Shown: piece by piece, positions 41,963 through 49,892 of the stretch
How positions within the stretch are numbered: position 1 is the stretch's first letter
Layout of the letters: every line of letters begins with the position of its first letter
Assembly: GCA_026389845.1 (NCBI GenBank)
Contig: JAPLHB010000043.1
Location: forward strand, 1-56,872
DNA length: 56,872 bases
Reading direction: 5' to 3'
Origin: Chloroflexota bacterium
GTDB taxonomy: Bacteria; Chloroflexota; Anaerolineae; CG2-30-64-16
Notes under the pieces: model-generated
Told to the model about the DNA's origin: nothing
Databases searched by the model: none
What the model saw: only the letters and a program-made list of their open reading frames with translations
Translations under genes and position numbers: made by a program

Positions 41963-43177
41963 ATGGAACACCCCTCCTTCAAGGTCTATCGCTATCGTTG
42001 GGTCATCCTGGCGGCCTTCATGTTGGCCGTGGCCTTCAACCAACTCCTCTGGATCACCTTTGCGCCGATCACCGGCAGCGCGGCCAGCTATTACGGCGTT
42101 TCCGATCTGAGCATCGGCCTGTTGTCCATGAGCTTCATGATCGCCTACCTGTTCGTGTCGCTTCCGGCCTCGTGGGCGATTGACACGTTGGGCTTTCGCA
42201 CGGCCGTGGGGATCGGCGCGGGATTCACCGGCGTCTTCGGGCTGCTGCGGGGTCTGGCCGCGGCAAACTATACGCTCGTGCTCATCGCGCAGATCGGCAT
42301 CGCCATCGGCCAGCCCTTCATCCTCAATGCGGTGACCAAGGTCGCCGCACGCTGGTTCCCCGCGGCCGAACGCGCCACGGCCGCGGGCCTCGGCTCGCTG
42401 GCGGTTTACCTGGGCATCCTCGCGGGCATGGCCCTGACGCCGTTCTTGACCTTACAGACCGGCATGTCCGGCATGTTGCTGATCTATGGCATCGGCGCGC
42501 TGATCGCGGGGGTGGCCTTCCTGGCCGTTGCCCGCGAACACCCGCCGACGCCGCCGTGTCTGCCGGGGCAAGAGGAGCGCGTGCTGATGTTGGAGGGACT
42601 GAAGCAAGCCCTACGCAAGAAGGACTTTCTGCTCCTGATGTTGATTTTCTTTATCGGGCTGGGGGTTTTCAACAGTGTGACGACCTGGATCGAGGACATC
42701 GTGCGCCCGCGCGGGTTCTCGATCACGCAGGCGGGGATCGCGGGGGGACTGATGATCGCGGGCGGCGTCCTCGGCGCGCTGGTGTTGCCGGCGCTTTCCG
42801 ATCGCACCCGCCGCAGGGTTCCCTTCATCATGCTCGCCCTGGCCGGAGCCATTCCAGGGCTGCTCGGCGTCACCTTTGCCACCAGCGCCGGCCTGCTGAT
42901 GGTGTCGGCGCTCCTCCTCGGCTTTTTCCTGCTCAGCTCCGGGCCAATCGGGTTTCAGTACGGCGCGGAAATCGCCCGGCCGACGCCCGAAGGCACCTCC
43001 ACCGGCCTGCTGTTGCTGATGGGGCAGATTTCAGGCATCGTGTTCATCTTCGGGATGGACAGCTTCAAGGACGCGGCGACCGGCTCGATGACGCCATCCC
43101 TGGTCATTTTGATCGTGCTCGTGCTCGTGAGTCTGTTGGTGGCGACGCGGCTGCGCGAATCGAAGCTGCTGACGTAA
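41963..43177 (+). CDS. MFS transporter, FLVCR-like (404 aa)
   Basis: Twelve hydrophobic helices span the protein, starting YRWVILAAFMLAVAFNQLLW. The loop after helix 2 has a degenerate MFS motif (SWAIDTLGFRTAVGIG), and the order matches the FLVCR/NarK-like branch in which haem, choline or organic anions are carried. The substrate is not predictable here. The ATG at 41963 has weak support upstream. The stop is 5 bases from the convergent HlyD stop, so the two genes share their 3' boundary. Confidence 0.9.
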   Translation: MEHPSFKVYRYRWVILAAFMLAVAFNQLLWITFAPITGSAASYYGVSDLSIGLLSMSFMIAYLFVSLPASWAIDTLGFRTAVGIGAGFTGVFGLLRGLAAANYTLVLIAQIGIAIGQPFILNAVTKVAARWFPAAERATAAGLGSLAVYLGILAGMALTPFLTLQTGMSGMLLIYGIGALIAGVAFLAVAREHPPTPPCLPGQEERVLMLEGLKQALRKKDFLLLMLIFFIGLGVFNSVTTWIEDIVRPRGFSITQAGIAGGLMIAGGVLGALVLPALSDRTRRRVPFIMLALAGAIPGLLGVTFATSAGLLMVSALLLGFFLLSSGPIGFQYGAEIARPTPEGTSTGLLLLMGQISGIVFIFGMDSFKDAATGSMTPSLVILIVLVLVSLLVATRLRESKLLT

Positions 43178-43182
43178 CCCAA

Positions 43183-44571
43183 TCACTCGGCATTGATCTC
43201 GACCTCTGCGCTCATGCCCCAGCGCAGGCCCGGCGGCTGATTATCCAGCTCGACGACCACGGTGTAGACCACGTCGCCAGCCACCACGCTGGCCTGGGGC
43301 GCAAGCCGCGCCACGCGTCCTGGGATTTGCGCGCCCAATGCTTCCACGAAAACGGTGGCCGGGCGTCCCAGCGCGACACGGGCGACATCCCGCTCGCTCA
43401 GGTCGGTGGTCTCCACCCACAGATGGCCCAGGTCGGCCAGGGTTAGCGCTGCCTGGCCGGGCAACGCCATCTCGCCCGGATTCACCTTCAGCGCGGCGAC
43501 CGTGCCGGCAAAGGGGGCACGCAACTCGGTGTTCGCCAGGTCTGCTCGCGAGTGCTGGAGTACGGCTTCGGCCGCGGCGACGTCGGCTGCGGCTGCGGCG
43601 ATGGTCTCGGTCCGCGCCCCGGCCTTCAGCAGATCATACTGGGCCTGGCCGCGGCGTACCTCGGCCTCGGCTGCCGCAACATCGGCGGGCCGGGCGGCTG
43701 CTTGCACCTTGGCCAGCCCGGCGACTGCCTGATCCACACCGGCCTGGCCGCGGGCCAGATCGGCGGCGGTGGGGCCTTGGGTCGCCTGCCGGTAACGCGC
43801 CTGGGCCGCGGCAACGGCATTGGTGGCCTGTTCAAGCTGCAGCGCCTGCGGATAGCGGCCGGCGTCGGTGTTGCCCTTGATCTGATCGTAGGCGGCCTGG
43901 GCCTGGCGCAAGGCGGCCTGGGCATTAGCCAGGTCGGCCGCGGCCGCGGCCACCACGTTGGCGTCGGGGCCTGCCTGCACTTTTTTCATCTCGGCGCGTG
44001 CCGCGGCCAACGTTGCTTCGGCGGCAGCGATCTCCTCGGGCCGCGCGGCCTCCTTCACCCGGGCCAGTTGCGCCTGGGCTGCATCCACCGCGGCCTGCGC
44101 CGCGGCCAACTCCTCTGGCCGGGGGCCGGCCTTCAATTCAGCCAGGTACGCTTGCGCCCGCGCCAGGGTTGCCTGGGTCTGCGCCACTGCGGCTTCGGCG
44201 GCGGCCTTTTCCAGCGAGACCAGCACCGCGCCCGCCTGCACGAGATCTCCCTCTTTGACGGCCACGGTCTGCACCCGGCCGGCGGCGGGGAAGCTCAACT
44301 CCGCCCGCTGTGTGGGCGCGATCTTGGCCGATGCGCTGACCGCGCCGCTGCGGGGCTGATGGACTGCGGTCGGCGCAGGCGTAACCGCGGGCCTGGGCGT
44401 TGGGGAGACCTGTCCTCCGCAGCCCGCTAACAGGAATAGCAAGATGAAGGAAAGGGCAAGCCCAAGGAACCTACCCCCCTGCCCCCCTCCCTGCCAGGGA
44501 AGGGGGAGGCGCGTCCCCCTCTCCTGTGAGGAGAGGGGGGAGGGGGTGAGGTCAGCATGGAAGACCGTCAT
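43183..44571 (-). CDS. HlyD/RND-adaptor-like lipoprotein of an ABC export system (463 aa)
   Basis: Periplasmic or membrane-fusion adaptors link an ABC exporter to its substrate or to the outside. A lipobox FLLAGC (Cys51) follows a hydrophobic helix, so the protein should be lipid-anchored. A biotinyl/lipoyl-like half (AELSFPAAGRVQTVAVKEGDLV) is followed by a very long Ala/Gln-rich coiled coil (about 120-330), and the barrel closes near GTVAALKVNPGEMALPG. The ATG at 44571 follows GAGGATGAG and lies 10 bases after the ABC stop. Residues about 7-34 are encoded by a G/C-rich palindrome repeat, which makes the segment before the signal helix unusually long; the native start may have been nearer the helix. 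Confidence 0.87.
   Translation of the reverse strand: MTVFHADLTPSPLSSQERGTRLPLPWQGGGQGGRFLGLALSFILLFLLAGCGGQVSPTPRPAVTPAPTAVHQPRSGAVSASAKIAPTQRAELSFPAAGRVQTVAVKEGDLVQAGAVLVSLEKAAAEAAVAQTQATLARAQAYLAELKAGPRPEELAAAQAAVDAAQAQLARVKEAARPEEIAAAEATLAAARAEMKKVQAGPDANVVAAAAADLANAQAALRQAQAAYDQIKGNTDAGRYPQALQLEQATNAVAAAQARYRQATQGPTAADLARGQAGVDQAVAGLAKVQAAARPADVAAAEAEVRRGQAQYDLLKAGARTETIAAAAADVAAAEAVLQHSRADLANTELRAPFAGTVAALKVNPGEMALPGQAALTLADLGHLWVETTDLSERDVARVALGRPATVFVEALGAQIPGRVARLAPQASVVAGDVVYTVVVELDNQPPGLRWGMSAEVEINAE
44474..44556. repeat. G/C-rich palindromic repeat inside the HlyD-like gene
   Basis: CCCCCTCTCCTGTGAGGAGAGG and CCTCCCTGCCAGGGAAGGGG are two small palindromes bounded by GGGGGTGAGG. 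The sequence is read in frame as …SPLSSQERGTRLPLPWQGGG…. Confidence 0.85.
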
Positions 44572-44581
44572 AGTCTCATCC

Positions 44582-45268
44582 TCACTGGTTTGCGCCGTTG
44601 TCAACGATCTGCCCATCGCGCAGCTTGACCACCCGCCGGGCAAACGCCACCACGCGCGGGTCGTGAGTGGCGAAGATGAACGCCGTCCCCGTCTCCCGGT
44701 TGAGGCGCTGCATGATCTCCATGGCCTGCTGGCCGTTGGCGGTATCCAGGTTGGCCGTCGGCTCGTCGGCCAGTACCATTACGGGCCGGGGGGCCAGGGC
44801 GCGCGCTATGGCCACCCGCTGCTGCTCGCCGCCGCTCATCTGGTCGGGGCGGTGCTGGGCGCGGTCAGCCAGACCGACGGCGTTCAGCAGACCCATCACC
44901 CGCTCGCGGCGCTCCGTGGCGTTGACGCTGTTCAACAGCAGCGGCAGCTCCACGTTCTCGTAGGCGTTGAGCACCGGAACCAGCGCGAAAAACTGGAAGA
45001 TGAAGCCGATTTTCGAGCGACGCAGGTCGGCGCGCTGGTTGGCGTTGAAGCGCGTCACATCCTGGCCGTTGATCTTCACCGCGCCGCTGTCGGGCCGATC
45101 CAGGCAGCCCATCAATTGCAGCAGCGTCGTTTTGCCCGAGCCGGACGGCCCCACCAGGGCGGTGAACTCGCCGTCCTCGATGCTCAAACTGACGCCAGCG
45201 AGCGCGCGGGTTTCCACCTCGCCGATGTGATAGGTCTTGATGACGTTTTCGAGTTGGATGATTGCCAT
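44582..45268 (-). CDS. ABC transporter ATP-binding protein, MacB/LolD type (228 aa)
   Basis: This subunit powers an FtsX-permease exporter. Walker A is GPSGSGKTT (about 39-47), the signature is [10 protein letters not shown], Walker B is [13 protein letters not shown], and the switch His is FATHDPRV. Length and motifs are typical of LolD/MacB. Both permease genes and the adaptor lie in the same cluster on the same strand. It is separated from the permease gene by a repeat-filled gap of 160 bases. Confidence 0.95.
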   Translation of the reverse strand: MAIIQLENVIKTYHIGEVETRALAGVSLSIEDGEFTALVGPSGSGKTTLLQLMGCLDRPDSGAVKINGQDVTRFNANQRADLRRSKIGFIFQFFALVPVLNAYENVELPLLLNSVNATERRERVMGLLNAVGLADRAQHRPDQMSGGEQQRVAIARALAPRPVMVLADEPTANLDTANGQQAMEIMQRLNRETGTAFIFATHDPRVVAFARRVVKLRDGQIVDNGANQ

Positions 45269-45289
45269 TGAGTTGCTCCTTGGATGGGC

Positions 45290-45425
45290 AGGAGTCAGGT
45301 GGCAGGAGTCCGGCGTCAGGAGTCCGGAATCAGGCGTCAGGAGTCAGCCGCAAATGACTGGCTGCTCTGCTTCTGGCTTTCTGTTCCCTGTTCCCTGCCC
45401 CCTGATTCCTGATTCCTGATCCCTG
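45290..45425. repeat. Heptamer-type arrays (CAGGAGT and TTCCCTG/CCCTGAT units)
   Basis: Two blocks with period 7 (CAGGAGTC…CAGGAGTC and TTCCCTGTTCCCTG…GATTCCTGATTCCTG) fill the gap between the ABC gene and the first permease gene. No gene is present. Confidence 0.85.
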
Positions 45426-45429
45426 TTCC

Positions 45430-46656
45430 CTATAACGCTCGCAGCGCCTCGGCCGGCTCGCGATGGGCGGCCATCCTGGCGGGATAGAGGGCCGCCAACA
45501 GGATCACCACCAGCGTCTCCGCCGCCAATTGGGCGAACATCGGGATGTCAAAGCGCCCGTACATGACGCTGCCCAAGGCGATCCCCTGGGCCGCCGCGCC
45601 CATATCGCCGATGGGGATCCCGACTTTGGTCAGGTACGCGACCCCGACCGAGCCGATCACGATCCCCACGAAGATGCCCGCCAGCCCCAGGCTCGCGGCC
45701 TCCAGGAGGAACATCAACGTGATCGTCCGCCCGCGCATGCCCAGGGCGGCTAGGATGCCCATCTCGCGGATGCGCTCGAAGACCGCCATCAACAGCGTGT
45801 TGACGATGATCACGGCGACCACCAGGATCACGATGATGTCCAGGATCGCGTAGAAGCTCATAGTGGTCTGCACCGTCTGCGTCACCACGGCGTTCAGCTC
45901 GCGCCAGGTGAGGACGGTCCTCCCTGGACCGGCCAGGGCTGCCGCCACCGCGTCGGCGTCCTCCTGCCGATGCAGCAGGATGGCTACGGCGCTGGCGTGG
46001 CCGGCGGTGTTTGTGAAGGCCTGCGCCTTGGCCAGCGGCAGGAAAGCGGTGCTTTCGTCATAGGCCGGGACGCCGGTGCTGAAAGTGCCGCGGATCGTGA
46101 AGACTGCCTCGTTCGGCCGGCCGTCGCCGTCAACGATCACCAGGCTGGCGCGTCCTCCCACGCCGAGGCCCAGGTTGTCGGCCAGGCGCTTGCCGATCAG
46201 GATGCCGTCGCGGTCGTCCGGCGTCAGGAACGCACCGGCGACGATCGCCTGGCGGATCGTGGCGTAGAGGGCGGAGGTGGTGTCAATACCGTACACCTGC
46301 ATGCCGGCCGACTCATCGGCGGTATTGAGGACGCCGCTGGCCCTGAGCACCGGGGCGGCTGCTTGCACCTGCGGCAGCGCGGCGGCCTGGGCCGCCACCG
46401 CCTCGGGGGCTTCCAGCAGATCCTTCCACTTCAGGCTGAGCTTCCCCTCGTCATAGGACGTCGCGCGCACCTGGACGTGCGCCGTCTGCAGGCGGATGCC
46501 GGCATCGAGCGAGTCCGCCATCGTGCCCGCCGTCAGGCCGTGTATGGTCATCAGCAGCGCCAGGCCCAGAGCGACCGCGGCCAATGTCAGAATGGAGCGC
46601 CGCCGGTTCCGTGCCAGGTCCCGGAAGGCAATGGTCCACAATTTACCTAGTGCCAT
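45430..46656 (-). CDS. FtsX-like permease of the ABC export system (408 aa)
   Basis: The layout is one N-terminal helix (about 18-40), a large extracytoplasmic MacB-type domain of roughly 200 residues, and three C-terminal helices with the FtsX core (…ERIREMGILAALGMRGRTITLMFLLEA…). AAGGAG precedes the ATG at 46656. The long frame upstream to 46989 is only heptamer repeat. The second permease lies upstream in the same direction, suggesting a heterodimer as in LolC/LolE. Confidence 0.92.
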   Translation of the reverse strand: MALGKLWTIAFRDLARNRRRSILTLAAVALGLALLMTIHGLTAGTMADSLDAGIRLQTAHVQVRATSYDEGKLSLKWKDLLEAPEAVAAQAAALPQVQAAAPVLRASGVLNTADESAGMQVYGIDTTSALYATIRQAIVAGAFLTPDDRDGILIGKRLADNLGLGVGGRASLVIVDGDGRPNEAVFTIRGTFSTGVPAYDESTAFLPLAKAQAFTNTAGHASAVAILLHRQEDADAVAAALAGPGRTVLTWRELNAVVTQTVQTTMSFYAILDIIVILVVAVIIVNTLLMAVFERIREMGILAALGMRGRTITLMFLLEAASLGLAGIFVGIVIGSVGVAYLTKVGIPIGDMGAAAQGIALGSVMYGRFDIPMFAQLAAETLVVILLAALYPARMAAHREPAEALRAL

Positions 46657-46673
46657 AAGAGACTCCTTGCGGG

Positions 46674-46998
46674 CGTGTTGCGTGTTGCGTGTTGCGTGTT
46701 GTGTGTTGTGTGTTGTGTGTTGTGTGTTGCGTGTTGCGTGTTGCGTGTTGCGTGTTGCGTGTTGCGTGTTGTGTGTTGTGTGTTGTGTGTTGCGCGTTGC
46801 GTGTTGCGTGTTGCGTGTTGCGCGTTGCGTGTTGCGCGTTGCGCGTTGCGTGTTGCGCGTTGCGTGTTGCGTGTTGCGTGTTGCGTGTTGCATGCGCCCC
46901 GCGGACAGAAACGAAGAACGGACCACGGACCACGCACCACGCACCACGGACCACGCACCACGGACCACGGACCACGCACCACGCACCACGCACCACGT
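46674..46998. repeat. Longest heptamer array region: CGTGTTG (about 31 units) and CCACGCA/CCACGGA (about 11 units)
   Basis: 46674-46891 is nearly uninterrupted CGTGTTG with CGTGTTG/TGTGTTG/CGCGTTG variants in short runs. 46919-46998 is a different 7-bp family (ACCACGC, ACCACGG). The two fill the 348-base gap between the two permease genes, starting 17 bases upstream of one start and ending 6 bases after the other's stop. No gene lies within. Confidence 0.95.
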
Positions 46999-47004
46999 AC
47001 TACC

Positions 47005-48234
47005 TCACACGTGATGCAACGCCTCCGCGGGTTCCTTGCGCGAGGCCTGCCAGGCCGGGTAGAGCGACGCCAGCGCAGCGATGATCATGACGGTGATGGC
47101 CCGGCTGGCGATGTCGGACGGGGAGATGACGGGATACATCCGGCTGCCCATCAAGGCGATGCCGCTGCTCATGCCTGAAAAGGCCGAAATATCTATCCCC
47201 ACCTGCAGCAACAGCAGGTTCAGCACCGTCGCCAGGATGCTCCCCAGCAGCACGCCTACCACGCCGATCAGCGTGCCCTCCAGCAGGAACAAGCCCATCA
47301 CCTGCCGTGCCTTCATCCCCAGCGCAGCCAGCACGCCCATCTCGCGCGTGCGTTCGAAGGCGGCCATCAGCATCAAGTTCATGATGCCGATGCAGCCGAT
47401 GAAGACCACCACGAAGCCGAAGAAGGTGGTGTAGCCCATCTTTACGTCAATCGCCTGCCGCATCTCCGGCATGAGGGTCTGCCAGGAGTCAATTTCATGC
47501 GTAGGGAGCGCCTTGGCCAGGGCGGCCATCACGGCCTTCTCCTGGCCCACGTTCTGCAGGGAGATACTGACCTCGGTGACCTGGTCGCGCAGGTTGTAGA
47601 GGGATTGCGCCTCGGGCAGCGTGATGAAGACCATCGCCTTTTCCGCATCCGGCAGGCCCAGGTCGTAGACGCCCACCACGCTCATGGTGCGCTGGCGCAT
47701 CGTCTCGTTCTTGCTGCGTCCCAGGAGGGTGACGCGGTCACCGACGGCCACGTGGAGCTGGTCAGCCAACCCCTTGCCGATGAAGATGACGTCGCCATCG
47801 TCGGCCTGCAGGAAGCGGCCCTGGCCGACGTGTTGCGCGTGGAGGCTGACCGGCGCCTCAGCGACCGGATCAATGCCGATGATCTCCACCGAGTAGGTCG
47901 CGTCCCGGGTGCTGATGATGCCGCCGGTGTTGATGCGCTTGGTCGCGGCCAGAACCTGGGGTTGACTGCGCGCCGCCTGCACCGCCGCATCAACGTTGTC
48001 AATCGGGAACAGAGGGAGCCGGTTGACCTTGGCCCGGTAGCCGGGCGCGTGAATCACGACGTTCCCGCCGTACAGCCGCACCGCGTTGCCGAAGATCGCT
48101 TGATCTGAGCCTTTGATCAAGCCGTCCATCATGAGCAGCAAGACCACGCCGAGCACGATCGCTACCAGCGCGATGGTCGTCCGCCGCCCGTTGCGCCAGA
48201 TGTTGCGCCACGCCAGCTTGAAAGATCTGCCCAT
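47005..48234 (-). CDS. FtsX-like permease, second subunit (409 aa)
   Basis: The topology is the same as the downstream permease: helix at about 15-37, extracytoplasmic domain, then three helices with FERTREMGVLAALGMKARQVMGLF as the conserved cytoplasmic loop. GGAGGTGG precedes the ATG. It follows the TetR gene by 24 bases. The extracytoplasmic domain differs from its partner, consistent with LolC/LolE-like division of labour. Exported substrates might be lipoproteins, lipids or drugs. Confidence 0.92.
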   Translation of the reverse strand: MGRSFKLAWRNIWRNGRRTTIALVAIVLGVVLLLMMDGLIKGSDQAIFGNAVRLYGGNVVIHAPGYRAKVNRLPLFPIDNVDAAVQAARSQPQVLAATKRINTGGIISTRDATYSVEIIGIDPVAEAPVSLHAQHVGQGRFLQADDGDVIFIGKGLADQLHVAVGDRVTLLGRSKNETMRQRTMSVVGVYDLGLPDAEKAMVFITLPEAQSLYNLRDQVTEVSISLQNVGQEKAVMAALAKALPTHEIDSWQTLMPEMRQAIDVKMGYTTFFGFVVVFIGCIGIMNLMLMAAFERTREMGVLAALGMKARQVMGLFLLEGTLIGVVGVLLGSILATVLNLLLLQVGIDISAFSGMSSGIALMGSRMYPVISPSDIASRAITVMIIAALASLYPAWQASRKEPAEALHHV

Positions 48235-48246
48235 TCATCCACCTCC

Positions 48247-48300
48247 CTCGCTGATTCGCTATTCGCTGATTCGTTGATTCGCTGATTCGTTGATTCGCCT
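48247..48300. repeat. Octamer repeat (GATTCGCT/GATTCGTT) at the end of the TetR gene
   Basis: About six octamers. They encode the last dozen residues of the TetR-like protein (…INESANQRISE) and part of the gap before the permease. Confidence 0.88.
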
Positions 48301-48942
48301 GCCCAGGCCATGTTCGAGGATACCTACGGTCTGCGCAAACAGGTCTTTCACTTCGGGACGTTCCAGAAAAGTCCGGCCATCTTGATCGGCCACGCCCTCT
48401 TCTGGGGTTACACGTTCGAGGATGAAGTGACCTACATTGTTCAGGATCGCATCGAAGATCACCGCGGCGAGCTCTGGATCAACCTCCGGCGCAATATCGC
48501 CCTGCTGTTTGCCCACCTCCACCAGTTGCCGGTAGAAGGCCAGGGTAGCCTCACGCACCTGGGTATCGAAGGCTTTCGGAAAGTTGCCGGCGTTGATGGC
48601 CCGCAGCCCGATCTGGGTCAGCTTCGGATGGGTCAGCGTGAAGACCAGCCCAACTTCTATCGTCCAACGCAGATAAGCGAAGATGCCGATATGCTGGGGG
48701 TCAGGATGATCCAGGGACAAGAATCGTGTCTTGGCCTCCGCCAGCAAACCGAGCAGATAAGCGTACAGATCCCCTTTGTCGGCAAAATACTGGTAGAAGC
48801 TGCCCTTGGCGATGCCGGCCCGCGCCACGATGCGCGAGATGGAGGCGTGGCCGTAATCGTTCTCAGCAAACTCGTCCATCGCGATCTGGAGAATCTGCTC
48901 GCGTTTCTCGTCCGGCAGGTTGAAGAAAGTCTGGTTCGGCAT
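48259..48942 (-). CDS. TetR-family repressor of the export operon (227 aa)
   Basis: The N-terminal helix-turn-helix is typical (REQILQIAMDEFAENDYGHA…ARAGIAKGSFYQYF). The C-terminal ligand domain is helical. The ATG at 48942 begins at MPNQTFFNLPDEK; one three codons earlier is possible. The tail RINESANQRISE is repeat-derived. It is the first gene of the operon, and a near-consensus promoter with an overlapping palindrome lies just upstream, so auto-repression and ligand-induced export are expected. Confidence 0.92.
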   Translation of the reverse strand: MPNQTFFNLPDEKREQILQIAMDEFAENDYGHASISRIVARAGIAKGSFYQYFADKGDLYAYLLGLLAEAKTRFLSLDHPDPQHIGIFAYLRWTIEVGLVFTLTHPKLTQIGLRAINAGNFPKAFDTQVREATLAFYRQLVEVGKQQGDIAPEVDPELAAVIFDAILNNVGHFILERVTPEEGVADQDGRTFLERPEVKDLFAQTVGILEHGLGRRINESANQRISE

Positions 48943-48977
48943 GGGGACCATCCCCGGCTGGATGTGACTCGCCGGTC

Positions 48978-49023
48978 ATGTGACTGACTGGTCACATTAT
49001 AGTCAGGTCGTGGGGGTTGTCAA
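48978..49023 (-). promoter_or_regulatory. Strong promoter with an overlapping TetR operator
   Basis: On the minus strand TTGACA (49018-49023) and TATAAT (48996-49001) are separated by 16 bases, both perfect consensus boxes. A palindrome with arms ATGTGAC and GTCACAT around six bases (48978-48997) overlaps the end of the -10 box. Further GTCA half-sites follow. This is a textbook arrangement for repression by the downstream TetR protein. Confidence 0.85.
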
Positions 49024-49095
49024 ATATGGGCCTGCGTCTCGCGCGGGTTGACTTCGCGCTGCTTTCAGCTATAATCAAAAATAGAACGAAAAAAG

Positions 49096-49278
49096 GCAAT
49101 AGCGCAAAACTCGCTACCCGTTGCCTGTCATTCTGAGCGGGTTCGTCCCTGGACTTTTGCTACGGCGTGACACCAGCGAAGAATCCGTTCGCTGCGCTCA
49201 GAGCCTGTCCTGAACGCAGTGAAGGAGCAAGCTCTGAGTGCAACGAAGGGGTGACAAAAGCGAGTTTTGCGGTACTGC
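49096..49278 (-). repeat. MITE-like element, copy 4, complete (183 bp)
   Basis: The terminal repeats GCAATAGCGCAAAACTCGC and, on the other strand, GCAGTACCGCAAAACTCGC differ at two of 19 positions. GAAAAAAG (49088-49095) and GAAAGAAG (49279-49286) flank it as an 8-bp duplication with one mismatch. Its orientation is opposite to copies 1-3. It lies between the divergent TetR promoter and brnT. Confidence 0.9.
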
Positions 49279-49366
49279 GAAAGAAGCTTGGCACCATAAG
49301 CTTTGTGATCCGAACTGATTCGCGACTCTGGAAATCCGCGTGCCGACGTGAAAGTTGTTCCTTGCG

Positions 49367-49648
49367 ATGACAATACGATTTCTATGGGATCCACGGAAAG
49401 CAACGCGGAATACCCGCGAACACAAAGTCAGCTTTGTCGAAGCGGCAACCGTGTTCCAAGATTCGCGAGCACGCATCTTCGATGATGACCATTCGGAAGA
49501 CGAGTACCGAGAAATCATCGTCGGCTACTCGAACCGGAACCGCTTGCTGATCGTATCCTACACCGAACGGGACAACGTGATCCGTATTATTAGCGCCCGA
49601 AAGGCGGACCGAGGTGAGCATGAAAACCACAACAAGACCCAATGGTAG
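49367..49648 (+). CDS. brnT: BrnT-family toxin (93 aa)
   Basis: BrnT proteins are small RNase toxins of type II modules. The sequence starts MTIRFLWDPRKATRNTREHKVSF, and the family's conserved parts (FVEAATVF, DDDHSEDEYREIIVGYS, RNRLLIVSYTERDN, IRIISARKA) are all in order. The ATG at 49367 is preferred over an upstream TTG. The antitoxin gene overlaps its 3' end, as usual for brnTA. Confidence 0.9.
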   Translation: MTIRFLWDPRKATRNTREHKVSFVEAATVFQDSRARIFDDDHSEDEYREIIVGYSNRNRLLIVSYTERDNVIRIISARKADRGEHENHNKTQW

Positions 49649-49892
49649 CGCAAGGGAAGATCAGGATGAGCTGCGGCCGCACTACGACTTCGACTACAGC
49701 ACAGCCAGGCCGAATCGCTTTGCGGAGCGGTTGAGCAAAGAAGCGATCGTCGTCGTGCTTGACCCCGATGTGGCGACGATTTTCAAGACCTCAGAATCGG
49801 TGAACCAAGCGTTACGGACGCTCCTCGTGGCTGTGGGCAGCCTGGTGGAGCCGCAGCGTTCCCAGGAGAACGCCCAAGCGGCTGTAAGCTGA
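49620..49892 (+). CDS. brnA: BrnA-like antitoxin (90 aa)
   Basis: The protein has the usual form of a BrnA antitoxin: an acidic N-terminus with LRPHYDFDYSTARPNRFA and a ribbon-helix-helix-like C-terminus (VVLDPDVATIFKTSESVNQALRTLL). The ATG at 49620 overlaps the toxin gene by 29 bases; a GTG two codons earlier is an alternative. Its stop overlaps the start of the large restriction-methylase gene (TGATG), so the three genes could be translated as one chain. Confidence 0.82.
   Translation: MKTTTRPNGSAREDQDELRPHYDFDYSTARPNRFAERLSKEAIVVVLDPDVATIFKTSESVNQALRTLLVAVGSLVEPQRSQENAQAAVS

Noticed and set aside
46643..46996. Open frames made of NTQHATR-like repeats on both strands
   Set aside because: They are translations of the CGTGTTG/ACACGCA array. 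A 7-bp period gives open frames of repeating heptapeptides in several phases; none has a ribosome site or a domain.
46674..46998. CRISPR array
   Set aside because: The repeated units are only 7 bp and directly adjacent, with no spacers of 25-40 bp. No cas gene is present in the window.
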